This document shows positions 9,211 through 16,896 of a stretch of 64,000 nt of DNA, one piece after another (the first letter of the stretch is position 1; every line of letters begins with the position of its first letter). The position numbers and the translations under genes are program-made. The stretch spans positions 1 to 64,000 of the forward strand of contig JAQTXD010000006.1 in NCBI GenBank assembly GCA_028688955.1, read 5' to 3'. This stretch comes from Desulfuromonadaceae bacterium (GTDB lineage: Bacteria > Desulfobacterota > Desulfuromonadia > Geobacterales > Pseudopelobacteraceae). Under the pieces are notes generated by a model. The model ran no database searches. It was not told the DNA's origin and saw only the letters and a program-made list of their open reading frames with translations.

Positions 9211-9290
9211 GTGAACGGCACCTGTGTAAATCTTGATTTCCAACCGCATACCTGCTATTCGTGTCCTTCATATACTGGCAAGGAGTTGTA

Positions 9291-10709
9291 ATGAAACCGC
9301 TTTTTTTGAATCCACCAACGTTTGACGATTTTGACGGTGGTGCCGGAGCCCGCTATCAGGCGTCTCGTGAAGTAACCTCTTTCTGGTATCCAACCTGGCT
9401 CTGTTTCCCCGCCGGAATGATCGCCGGAAGCCGGGTAGTTGATGCTCCGGTGCAGAAGTTTGACCTGAAACAGTGCCTCGCCATCGCGCAGGAATTTGAC
9501 ATGGTGGTGATGTACACCTCAACGCCGACACTTCAGCTTGATATTGAGACCGCCCGCCGGATAAAAGCGGCAAAGCCGGGTATTATCACCGTGCTGACCG
9601 GTCCCCATGTATCGGTCCTGCCGGAGGAATCATTGCGGGCGGGAAAAGGGAGTATCGATATCGTCTGCCGGGGCGAATTTGACTACTCCACAAAAGAGCT
9701 CTGTGAAGGGCGGGAGTGGAACCGGGTAGACGGCATCAGCTTTCTGCAGGAGGGGAAGGTTGTGCATACTGCCGACCGTCCGCCGATTACGGATCTTGAT
9801 GCGCTTCCGTTCGTCGCACCGATTTACCGGCGTGATCTGCCGATTGCCGAATATGTCATTCCACATTTCAAAAATCCGTACGTATCCATCTACTCCAGTC
9901 GCGGCTGCCCGTCACGCTGCATCTACTGCCTCTGGCCCCAGACATTTTCCGGACGTACCATGCGGGTCCGTTCACCCCGGAATGTCTTTGAAGAAATTTC
10001 GTGGATCGTTGAAAACATCCCCGAAATGCGTGAACTCTCATTTGACGACGACACCTTTACCGCCGACCGGAAACATGCCCGTGATGTTGCCGGACTGATC
10101 AAGCCGCTCGGCATCTCCTGGACGATCAACGCCCGTGCCAATACCGATTATGAAACCCTGAAAATTTTGCGTGAGGCCGGTTTGCGGCATGTCGTTGTCG
10201 GTTTTGAGAGCGGCAATGACCAGATCCTGAAGAATATAAAAAAGGGGGTCACGGTTGCTCAGGCGCTGCAATTTTCCAAGGACTGCAAAAAACTGGGGCT
10301 GTCGATTCATGGCGCATTCATAATGGGCCTGCCGGGTGAAAGCCGGGAAACTGTTCAGGAAACAATCAATTTTGCGAAACAGATGGATCTCAATTCTATT
10401 CAGGCATCACTTGCCTCTCCCTATCCGGGCACCGAATTTTATGACCTGTGCAAACAGCAGGGGTGGATCTCTTCGGATGATTTTCTCGATGAGAGCGGTC
10501 ATCAGAAGTGCATCATCAATTACCCGGATTACTCGAACACCGAAATTTTCAACTCCGTGGAAGAGTTCTATGACAAATTCTATTTCCGGCCGAAGTATAT
10601 CGCCCGCAGCATCGGGCGGATGCTGGTAGATGGTGACGAACGGCGGAAACTGCTGAAGGAGGGAAAGCAGTATCTCGAATACATGCGGAAGCGGAAAGAA
10701 TCCTGCTAA
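9291..10709 (+). CDS. hpnJ: Hopanoid-associated B12-binding radical SAM protein HpnJ
   Basis: A 472-residue cobalamin-binding radical SAM enzyme. The N-terminal ~150 residues form a B12-binding-like Rossmann domain (VVMYTSTPTLQLD, VLTGPHVSVLPE). The cluster motif RGCPSRCIYCLWPQTFSG begins near residue 206, giving CxxxCxxC; the LWPQTFSG sequence after it is the HpnJ signature as I know the family. HpnJ acts on bacteriohopanepolyol side chains and has been linked to making the cyclitol ether head group. ATG at 9291 sits 5 bases after AGGAG. It overlaps none of its neighbours and is followed 8 bases later by hpnK. Confidence 0.93.
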   Translation: MKPLFLNPPTFDDFDGGAGARYQASREVTSFWYPTWLCFPAGMIAGSRVVDAPVQKFDLKQCLAIAQEFDMVVMYTSTPTLQLDIETARRIKAAKPGIITVLTGPHVSVLPEESLRAGKGSIDIVCRGEFDYSTKELCEGREWNRVDGISFLQEGKVVHTADRPPITDLDALPFVAPIYRRDLPIAEYVIPHFKNPYVSIYSSRGCPSRCIYCLWPQTFSGRTMRVRSPRNVFEEISWIVENIPEMRELSFDDDTFTADRKHARDVAGLIKPLGISWTINARANTDYETLKILREAGLRHVVVGFESGNDQILKNIKKGVTVAQALQFSKDCKKLGLSIHGAFIMGLPGESRETVQETINFAKQMDLNSIQASLASPYPGTEFYDLCKQQGWISSDDFLDESGHQKCIINYPDYSNTEIFNSVEEFYDKFYFRPKYIARSIGRMLVDGDERRKLLKEGKQYLEYMRKRKESC

Positions 10710-10717
10710 GGGTGACG

Positions 10718-11578
10718 ATGAAGCAGCTGATACTGACATCTGATGACTTCGGTCTGTCAAGCGGGGTCAATCGTGCGGTCGAGCAGGGATGGAAGCACGG
10801 TATACTGACCTGCGCCTCGATCATGCCGGGTGCGGCTGCATTCGATGAGGCTGTTGATATAGCGAGACGTAATCCCGGCCTCCAGGTCGGACTGCATCTG
10901 ACGCTGGTACAGGGGAAGGCGGTCTTGCCGCCTGCCGAAATCCCTGATCTGGTGGACGGTACGGGTCAGTTCACCGATAACCCGGTTGCCGCGGGATTCC
11001 GGTATTTTTTTGACCGCGGCATCTACTGTCAGTTGAAACGTGAGATAGAGGCCCAGATTACACGGGTACGTGATGCCGGTATACTTCTGACCCACATTGA
11101 TGGTCACCTGAACATCCATCTGCATCCCACGGTGTTCAGAATTCTGAGTGAGTTAATGCCGCGCTACGGAATTACCAGTTTTCGTCTGTCTCAGGAGCGG
11201 CTTTCCCACAATCTTCGCTTTGACGGTCAGAGAAAACTTGGTAAATACATTGAAACCGTAATTTTTTCTTTCCTGACAGGTCATGCCCGACCGGAGCTGG
11301 ACAGACTGGGGATCCGCTGTGCGGGTGAGGTTAAAGGGGTGCTTACGTCGGGGAGGATGACAGAAGCATACATCCTCAAGATTATCGAAGGGCTTCAGGA
11401 TGGACTGACAGAGTTTTATTTTCACCCCGGGATATTACCTGATGACGAAATCAGCCGGCGGATGCCGGACTATCATCACCAGGAAGAGCTGGCTGCAATC
11501 GTGAGTCCGATCGTCAGAACGCGTCTGGAGACGCTGCAGGTGCAGGTGCAGAACTACCGTGGAGAGGTAAAATGCTGA
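10718..11578 (+). CDS. hpnK: Hopanoid-associated YdjC/ChbG-type deacetylase HpnK
   Basis: A 286-residue YdjC-family carbohydrate deacetylase. The metal-site motifs are visible: SDDFGLSSGVNRAV near residue 8, GLHLTLVQGK near residue 59 and HIDGHLNIHLHP near residue 126. In the hopanoid pathway HpnK removes the acetyl group from the N-acetylglucosamine placed on bacteriohopanetetrol, before HpnJ acts. ATG at 10718 is preferred over GTG at 10712, as AAGG lies 6 bases before the ATG. Its 3' end overlaps the start of the next gene by 7 bases. The glycosyltransferase HpnI is not in the window. Confidence 0.9.
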   Translation: MKQLILTSDDFGLSSGVNRAVEQGWKHGILTCASIMPGAAAFDEAVDIARRNPGLQVGLHLTLVQGKAVLPPAEIPDLVDGTGQFTDNPVAAGFRYFFDRGIYCQLKREIEAQITRVRDAGILLTHIDGHLNIHLHPTVFRILSELMPRYGITSFRLSQERLSHNLRFDGQRKLGKYIETVIFSFLTGHARPELDRLGIRCAGEVKGVLTSGRMTEAYILKIIEGLQDGLTEFYFHPGILPDDEISRRMPDYHHQEELAAIVSPIVRTRLETLQVQVQNYRGEVKC

Positions 11579-11955
11579 AGACGCTCATTGTCATGCTGAT
11601 AGCAATAACCGCCGGAGCGGTTGGAGACATCTTTCTGACGATAGGGATGAAGAGCACCGGAGACATATCCACTATGGGGGTGCGGCAGATCATTGAAACC
11701 GTGCTCAAATCCCTCACCAACTGGCGATTGATCCTCGGTACGGCACTGCAGGCAGTCTATTTCGGCCTCTGGCTGGCGGTGCTGTCGTGGGAGGATCTCT
11801 CTGTTGCACTGCCGCTGCAGGCGCTCAGTTATCTGGTGGTCGCCTTTCTGGCCCAGTGGTACCTTGGAGAAAGTGTAAGCGGCATGCGGTGGGCCGGAAT
11901 CTGTTTGATCTGTGTCGGTGTTGCTCTGGTGACGAGAAGCAGTGTAATCCAATGA
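11572..11955 (+). CDS. Short EamA/SMR-type four-helix membrane transporter
   Basis: A 127-residue protein that is almost wholly hydrophobic, with four predicted helices (residues ~3-22, 45-65, 75-95, 103-122). The sequence LPLQALSYLVVAFLAQWYLGE and the end GMRWAGICLICVGVALV match the EamA half-unit or small multidrug resistance style, which works as a dimer. The start overlaps hpnK by 7 bases, so it is translationally coupled to hopanoid genes. An attractive but unproven idea is that it flips a hopanoid or lipid-linked intermediate across the membrane, as ArnE/F-like proteins do. Confidence 0.85.
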   Translation: MLKTLIVMLIAITAGAVGDIFLTIGMKSTGDISTMGVRQIIETVLKSLTNWRLILGTALQAVYFGLWLAVLSWEDLSVALPLQALSYLVVAFLAQWYLGESVSGMRWAGICLICVGVALVTRSSVIQ

Positions 11956-11971
11956 AATGGAGGAACGGGTA

Positions 11972-12784
11972 ATGATGAATATACGAAAAATAGCCTTTAT
12001 TGGCGGCGGAAACATGGCTGAAGCGATAATGCGGGGCCTGTTGCGGGAGGATGTCGGCGTTGGAATCTGCGTCGCAGAAATCAGCCCGAAACGGCAGGAC
12101 GAGCTGACAGCACTTTTCCCCAATGTCCGGGTTGTCAGCGATGCCGCCGAGGCGGCAGGGTGGGGTGAAGTCGTTATCCTGGCGATCAAGCCGCAACAGG
12201 CAGAGGCCGTTCTTGATATCATTGAGCATGTCGTTACCCCGCAAAAACTGGTGATTTCCATCATGGCCGGAATCCCGAGCTCAAAAATAGAGGCGAATCT
12301 GAGTGCCGGCTGCCGGGTTATACGTGCAATGCCCAACACCCCTGCGCTGATCGGTGCAGGAGCCACCGCAGTCAGTTCCGGCCGAAAGGCATCAGCTGAC
12401 GACCTGGATCTTGCCCGCCAGATTTTTGCCCTTATCGGAGTGGCCGTATCTGTGGACGAGAAGCTGATGGACGCCGTGACCGGCCTTTCCGGCAGTGGCC
12501 CGGCCTATGTATTCACGTTTATCGAGGCGCTCTCCGATGCCGGTGTCAAAAACGGTCTGCCGCGGGATGTTGCATCGCAGCTGGCGGCCCAGACCGTGCT
12601 GGGTGCTGCGCGGATGGTTGTTGAGACCGGTGAACACCCGGCATTGCTGAAAGAAAAAGTAACGTCGCCCGGCGGCACGACCATTGCTGCGCAGCATGCA
12701 CTTGAAAGCGGCTGCTTCCGGGGGGTCGTCATGAACGCCGTTGAAGCTGCCACCCTCAAGTCCAAGGACCTTGCCGGAAAATAA
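11972..12784 (+). CDS. proC: Pyrroline-5-carboxylate reductase
   Basis: A 270-residue enzyme catalysing the NAD(P)H-dependent last step of proline synthesis. The dinucleotide site is FIGGGNMAEAI at the N-terminus, VILAIKPQQ lies in the middle, and the C-terminal dimerisation domain carries the family signature around TGLSGSGPAYVF and VTSPGGTTIAA. ATG at 11972 is 8 bases after TGGAGG; an ATG at 11957 lies upstream of that ribosome site and is unlikely. It follows the EamA-like gene by 16 bases. Length is normal for ProC. Confidence 0.97.
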   Translation: MMNIRKIAFIGGGNMAEAIMRGLLREDVGVGICVAEISPKRQDELTALFPNVRVVSDAAEAAGWGEVVILAIKPQQAEAVLDIIEHVVTPQKLVISIMAGIPSSKIEANLSAGCRVIRAMPNTPALIGAGATAVSSGRKASADDLDLARQIFALIGVAVSVDEKLMDAVTGLSGSGPAYVFTFIEALSDAGVKNGLPRDVASQLAAQTVLGAARMVVETGEHPALLKEKVTSPGGTTIAAQHALESGCFRGVVMNAVEAATLKSKDLAGK

Positions 12785-12840
12785 CAGACATTTACAATCG
12801 CACAGGGAAAGCTGCAGATACGGCATACCGGGAGGGTCTC

Positions 12841-14325
12841 ATGTTTGAATCAGCCGAACTGGGTCACACGATCAGCAAAGCAGTCTGGAAAAAAGACGTT
12901 CCCGGCTTACGCGAAGCGCTTCTGGATGCTCAACTGGACCTGGCGCAGACTAAGAAGTTTCCGGTGATCATCCTCGTTGCCGGTGTCGACTGTGCCGGCA
13001 AGGGTGAAACGGTCAATCTTCTCAACGAATGGATGGACCCGCGGCATATAGAAACCCACGCGGTGCGCGACCTGACTGATGAAGAACTGGAGCGCCCGGA
13101 GATGTGGCGATACTGGCGGGTACTGCCGCCAAAAGGCAAGATCGGTGTATTCATCGGCACCTGGTATTCCGGGCCGCTGGTGGAAAATGTTTACGGCACG
13201 ATCAAAAATGCCGAGCTCGATCAGCGCCTCGAGCGAATAATCCGCTTTGAAAAAATGCTCTGTGATGAAGGGGCGCTTGTTCTGAAATTCTGGCTGCACC
13301 TGTCGAAAGACGAACAGAAAAAACGCCTCAAATTACTGGAAAATGATCCGAAAACCCGCTGGCGGGTCACCGGCACAGACTGGGACCATTACAAAAAATA
13401 CGACAAATTTCGCACTGTTTCCGAACGTATGCTCCGCACAACGAGTACGGCGGAATCCCCCTGGACCATCGTAGAGGGGACCGACCCCCGCTATCGCTAC
13501 CTGACCATCGGCACGGCGATTCTCACCTCAATACGTCAGCGCCTTGATGCACCGGAACCTCCCCTGCATACGGAGCCGATCCCCCCCATCATTCCAACCA
13601 TTGATAAACTTCTGATCCTGCAGACGCTGGACATGTCAAAAAAACTGAAAAAAACCGAGTTTGAGCGTGAACTTGAAAAATACCAGGGCAGGCTCAATCT
13701 CCTGACGCGTGATTCCGCTTTTAAAAAACTGTCGGTTGTGGTGGCGTTTGAAGGGAACGATGCCGCAGGCAAAGGGGGCAGTATACGCCGAATCATCCAG
13801 GCGCTTGATGCCCGTCAATACCGGGTTATCCCCGTTGCCGCCCCGACCGAGGAGGAACGGGCACAGTCCTATATGTGGCGCTTCTGGCGCAATATCCCCC
13901 GTAAAAGCCGCTTTGCGATCTTCGACAGAACCTGGTACGGACGTGTGCTGGTGGAGCGGGTTGAAGGGTTCTGTACTCACAACGACTGGATGCGTGCCTA
14001 CGGTGAAATCAACGACTTCGAAGAGCAGATGGTGCGCAACAAAACCGTAGTCGTGAAATTCTGGCTATCGATTACCAGGGATGAACAGCTGCGGCGCTTC
14101 AAGGAACGGGAAAAGATCGGTTTCAAACGCTATAAAATCACCGATGAGGACTGGCGCAACCGGGATAAATGGGACGACTATGAGCTGGCGGTCTGTGACA
14201 TGATTGACCGTACCAGTACCGAGATTGCTCCCTGGACGCTGGTTGAAGCCAATGATAAATATTATGCCCGCATCAAGGTGCTGAAGACACTGTGTGAGCG
14301 GATTGAGAAGGCGTTAGGGAGGTAG
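12841..14325 (+). CDS. pap: Polyphosphate:AMP phosphotransferase (double PPK2 domain)
   Basis: A 494-residue protein made of two PPK2 domains in tandem. Domain 1 has the Walker A loop GVDCAGKGETVN (about residue 47) and the lid-type segment WRYWRVLPPKGKIGVF; domain 2 has GNDAAGKGGSIRR (about residue 305), MWRFWRNIPRKSRFAIFDRT and WYGRVLVERVEGF. This two-domain layout is the class II PPK2 or Pap type, which uses polyphosphate to phosphorylate AMP to ADP. In studied members the C-terminal domain is the catalytic one. A GGGAGG ribosome site precedes the ATG, and a terminator follows. Confidence 0.94.
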   Translation: MFESAELGHTISKAVWKKDVPGLREALLDAQLDLAQTKKFPVIILVAGVDCAGKGETVNLLNEWMDPRHIETHAVRDLTDEELERPEMWRYWRVLPPKGKIGVFIGTWYSGPLVENVYGTIKNAELDQRLERIIRFEKMLCDEGALVLKFWLHLSKDEQKKRLKLLENDPKTRWRVTGTDWDHYKKYDKFRTVSERMLRTTSTAESPWTIVEGTDPRYRYLTIGTAILTSIRQRLDAPEPPLHTEPIPPIIPTIDKLLILQTLDMSKKLKKTEFERELEKYQGRLNLLTRDSAFKKLSVVVAFEGNDAAGKGGSIRRIIQALDARQYRVIPVAAPTEEERAQSYMWRFWRNIPRKSRFAIFDRTWYGRVLVERVEGFCTHNDWMRAYGEINDFEEQMVRNKTVVVKFWLSITRDEQLRRFKEREKIGFKRYKITDEDWRNRDKWDDYELAVCDMIDRTSTEIAPWTLVEANDKYYARIKVLKTLCERIEKALGR

Positions 14326-14360
14326 AAACAGAAAGCGACAGAAAAATACATGCGGCTGAG

Positions 14361-14393
14361 AACGCTCTCCAGAAAACCGGGGAGCGTTTTTTT
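14361..14393 (+). terminator. Intrinsic terminator after pap
   Basis: Arms 14361-14370 and 14379-14388 form a 10-bp stem with one G-T pair and an 8-base loop, running into a stretch of seven T. Confidence 0.85.
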
Positions 14394-14839
14394 ATTGCAG
14401 ATCATGGACACTGGATGGGGGAGGTTACTCTGTAATATAGGGAACAATATGTCGGCAGCTGCCGTATGACGTATTGTGTCATACAATTGTGCTACGATAA
14501 TCCGTCGGCGGGTGGATAATTGCAGGAGGATGGTAATACGGTGTGATGTCGTTGTTGATGTGGAAACGAGCGATTTGTCGGTCAGGAACGGGGGCAGGGT
14601 AAGAGAGGGCATTGTTTAGGATGTACATTGGAATAAAATTATTAGAAATATATTTGTTTGTGCGGGCATGTGCTAGGGTGCGCGGTGGACAAGCAGACGA
14701 GAGAATAAATAGATGATTGATAGAGCTCGCACATCTTACGCTATTGCGGGGGAATCTCTGGCGAATGGTACCTGTTGCAAAAATCGGAACAGGCTCGCTG
14801 CGACCGGCTGACTGGTTTGATCCTTCCAAAATTAGACCG
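14394..14839. other. Gene-poor stretch between pap and the GNAT toxin gene
   Basis: No convincing coding sequence is seen on either strand. Short frames at 14479-14865 (minus) and 14717-14905 (plus) show no known motif and have no ribosome site. Near its left end there is a 12-bp perfect palindrome (14453-14464), immediately followed by 7-bp arms at 14464-14470 and 14478-14484. Base composition looks more AT-rich than the neighbours. It may be a decayed or inserted segment at the edge of the accessory patch. Confidence 0.5.
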
Positions 14840-15331
14840 TTAAAGTACGTTGAGTATGCTTTCAATAGGGAGAAACAGTTTCAGGGGTTGTTCTGGCAGA
14901 GCTAAAAAGCCGTAGCGCAGATAGAAGCTGTGGGCTGCATCATTTTTGGCATCAACAAAAAGCCCTATGACACCAGCCTGTTCGGCAATAACGGCGGTGC
15001 GGTACAGTGCCTCTGAAAGCAGCAGCTCTCCAAAACCTTTTCCCTGCGATTTGCGTGAAACAGCGAGTCGCGCCAGGCGCACGGCGGGAAGAGGATGAAT
15101 CGGATATTTATGCGCAAGCGTTGCAGGCAACTGAACGCTCTCAACCTCACAAAGCGTTAGGGTCACATAGCCGAGAATAACCGGAGTGCCATCCGTCAGC
15201 ACAAATGTGCGGGAAATCCCTTTGGTGCCATGCTGGCGGGCCGTTGCCTTGAGAAAGATGTTCAGCTCCTGCACACCGCAATCAAACCCGGTGCGGTCGT
15301 GGCTTTTATCAAGGACGGTTATTGCCGGCAC
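14840..15331 (-). CDS. GNAT-family toxin (TacT-like acetyltransferase)
   Basis: A 163-residue GCN5-type acetyltransferase. The acetyl-CoA loop is seen in SRKSQGKGFGELLLSEAL (the Q/R-x-x-G-x-G/A pattern), and the C-terminal FVDAKNDAAHSFYLRYGF is characteristic of TacT/AtaT-type toxins, which acetylate the amino group of charged tRNAs and stop translation. The N-terminal FDCGVQELNIFLKATARQH is the usual opening of this toxin group. The start overlaps the antitoxin gene by 13 bases, the normal arrangement. Target tRNA is unknown. Confidence 0.9.
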   Translation of the reverse strand: MPAITVLDKSHDRTGFDCGVQELNIFLKATARQHGTKGISRTFVLTDGTPVILGYVTLTLCEVESVQLPATLAHKYPIHPLPAVRLARLAVSRKSQGKGFGELLLSEALYRTAVIAEQAGVIGLFVDAKNDAAHSFYLRYGFLALPEQPLKLFLPIESILNVL

Positions 15332-15600
15332 AATAGATCCTTACGTTTCTGCATCGCCCTTTTAAGGTATTCGTTCGGTTCCGGCGGGTTTTCCATAAGT
15401 GCAAACAGCGCTTCTGACGAGGCTGCGGAAAGCCTGATAACCCGTTCCTCTTCCAGAATTGTGTTGGCTTTTTCCAGTGCCGACTGAACCAGAAACTGAT
15501 TGAGGGTAGCGCCAACAACCTGAGCTGCCTCTGCCAGTCGTTCATACACAGCGGTCGGCATACGCGCGGGGATTCGTTGTTCAGCAATTGTGCGTGACAT
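15319..15600 (-). CDS. DUF1778 antitoxin (TacA-like, RHH)
   Basis: A 93-residue antitoxin of the DUF1778 family. The N-terminal half is a ribbon-helix-helix (RIPARMPTAVYERLAEAAQ and VGATLNQFLVQSAL), which binds the operon's own promoter. The C-terminal half (LSAASSEALFALMENPPEPN) is the region that wraps and neutralises the GNAT toxin. A very strong ribosome site GGAGGTGAT precedes the ATG. The pair forms a complete type II module, located next to a decayed CRISPR locus. Confidence 0.92.
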   Translation of the reverse strand: MSRTIAEQRIPARMPTAVYERLAEAAQVVGATLNQFLVQSALEKANTILEEERVIRLSAASSEALFALMENPPEPNEYLKRAMQKRKDLLCRQ

Positions 15601-15911
15601 GGATCACCTCCGGATTTGAGAATAGTAAAGTGACGCCATAATGGCAACAAAAAAACCGACGCTGTGGCAGTGCGGATATGGATGAAGTTGCTGGAGGATT
15701 GTTTGAAATTGTATCGCGGGTTGGATATGTGGTAGAGGCGGGACAGAATTTTGCCGGATATGCAGGGGCGATGTACATCGTGGATTGCTCTTGTTTATAT
15801 CCTCCCCCTTTGCAAAGGGGGATTGAGGGGGATTTGCTTTTGAAGTATTTCGGGTATTGGGGAAAGGCGGAGAGGGACGGTGTTTTGAAGTTTGAAAGGG
15901 AAGGAGGGTAA
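15601..15911. other. Non-coding leader and repeat region upstream of the cas5 stub
   Basis: This stretch holds the antitoxin promoter side (15601-15660) and, further right, a dispersed palindromic repeat at 15801-15836. A plus-strand frame at 15678-15911 crosses the repeat and shows no family motif, so I regard it as spurious. No recognisable cas3 or cas6 remnant was seen here. Confidence 0.45.
15801..15836. repeat. Dispersed palindromic repeat element (C5T3-A3G5 type)
   Basis: An 18-bp perfect palindrome (15804-15821: five C, three T, GC, three A, five G) is followed by GATTGAGGGGGATTTG. From memory, this kind of 36-base unit occurs scattered in many bacterial genomes, including Geobacter relatives, often near horizontally acquired genes. 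Only one copy is present in this window. Confidence 0.65.
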
Positions 15912-16067
15912 ATGAAGACCTATGTGATTCAAATGGAAGTTTCAGGACCAACGGCCATGTGGACGCGACCTGACACGGGCGATTCACCGGTGAGCTATCC
16001 TTTGCCGACGTTTTCGGCAGCAAAAGGACTGTTTGAGGGGGTCGTCATGATTGAGACATGGAAATAG
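15912..16067 (+). pseudogene. Truncated cas5 (N-terminal 51 codons)
   Basis: The frame encodes 51 residues starting MKTYVIQMEVSGPTAMW and including RPDTGDSPVSYPLPTFSAAK, then ends shortly after GLFEGVVM. This is the N-terminal beta strand and the P-T-x-x-A-x-K-G helix of Cas5-family proteins, which are normally some 200-250 residues long. The ribosome site AAGGAGG is intact. All sequence past about residue 45 is lost and replaced by a tail leading to TAG, just 22 bases before the first CRISPR repeat. cas8, cas7, cas4, cas1 and cas2, which would lie in between, are missing, pointing to one deletion. Cas subtype cannot be fixed from so short a piece. Confidence 0.75.
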
Positions 16068-16089
16068 GTCAACGTACGAAATATTCCGT

Positions 16090-16274
16090 ACGAGCGCCCG
16101 TCCTATCTGGGCGGGCGAGGATTGAAACACAATCTGGGGCCACGACATAACGGGAATGGAATACGAGCGCCCGTCCTATCTGGGCGGGCGAGGATTGAAA
16201 CTACCGCATAATATCTGATCTCAGTGGCATCAACAACGAGCGCCCGTCCTATCTGGGTGGGCGACGATGATAAG
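16090..16274 (+). CRISPR. Degenerate CRISPR array: two intact repeats and one decayed repeat
   Basis: Identical 39-base units lie at 16090-16128 and 16163-16201 (the true repeat may be 37 bases starting at GAGCGCCC), both ending in ATTGAAAC and containing a CGCCCG/CGGGCG stem. A third unit from 16236 matches up to GGGCGA near 16264 with one change, then diverges, as is common for the leader-distal repeat. The two spacers are each 34 bases (16129-16162 and 16202-16235). Orientation by the ATTGAAAC end puts the leader side next to the cas5 stub. No full leader is evident. Confidence 0.88.
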
Positions 16275-16298
16275 GAGATGGCGGGCGAATGCCTCTTT

Positions 16299-16895
16299 TT
16301 AGATTGCCAGGAAGAGCGATATTAACCGCACAAACAGCCGTTCTCCGGCTCGCAAAATCTGAAAAAACAACTCTGCAAAGGGGCGGGTTGTATATGAAAC
16401 ATACGGATATCTAATGTAGCAGGGGCGGGCACCGGCGATAATGGCGGCAAGACAGCCGGTCAGCAGTCTGTCATCAACCATCAGAATTGAGGAGAGGGGG
16501 ACTCCGGCGAGTTCCCCTGTTTTTTTGAGACCATCCGGGTATGGTTTCTTCCTGACACCGGAGATGAAGCGCATGGCGGGGAAATGTTGGGCAAACCACT
16601 GCCTCCGTTCCTCTGTCGGTTTATTGGAGAGAATGAAAATCCGGTCTCTGCCAAAAACAGCTTCACACCGTTTCAGCCAGCCAATCGCCTCGGGAAGCGG
16701 CGTCAGTGAACCGTGAGCTGCCAGGACACCGTCAAAGTCGAGTGCCAGGGCGGCAATCCCGGACGAGAGCAGCTCTTCAGGCACCAGTGTTAGAATAGAG
16801 GCGTTACGCGGGGTGGTGTCGAGCAGGCGCCGCAGTTCGAGCCGGTCAGCAAACCCGAGTGAAAATCCGGCCAGAATGTGCGTGTAAAAGGCCAT
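16299..16895 (-). CDS. HAD-superfamily phosphatase, YqeG-like
   Basis: A 198-residue HAD hydrolase. Motif I is LALDFDGVLA (nucleophile and acid Asp), motif II is FILSNKP, the motif III Lys is in RKKPYPDGL, and the final acidic pair is MVDDRLLTG. The fold resembles the YqeG / HAD-IIIA group, which act on phosphorylated small molecules such as phosphatidylglycerophosphate; the exact substrate is unknown. The start lies one base after the stop of the protoglobin-PsiE gene, so it is the last gene of the hyp operon. Its stop codon is only about 25 bases from the decayed end of the CRISPR array. Confidence 0.85.
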   Translation of the reverse strand: MAFYTHILAGFSLGFADRLELRRLLDTTPRNASILTLVPEELLSSGIAALALDFDGVLAAHGSLTPLPEAIGWLKRCEAVFGRDRIFILSNKPTEERRQWFAQHFPAMRFISGVRKKPYPDGLKKTGELAGVPLSSILMVDDRLLTGCLAAIIAGARPCYIRYPYVSYTTRPFAELFFQILRAGERLFVRLISLFLAI

Positions 16896-16896
16896 G

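Noticed and set aside
14479-14865. Minus-strand 128-codon frame in the gap after pap
   Set aside because: No ribosome site, no motif, overlaps the end of the GNAT gene, and composition unlike the coding neighbours.
14717-14905. Plus-strand 62-codon frame upstream of the toxin gene
   Set aside because: No family resemblance and it runs antisense into the GNAT gene; probably chance.
15678-15911. Plus-strand 77-codon frame before the cas5 stub
   Set aside because: It reads through the dispersed repeat and shows no Cas3, Cas6 or other motif.
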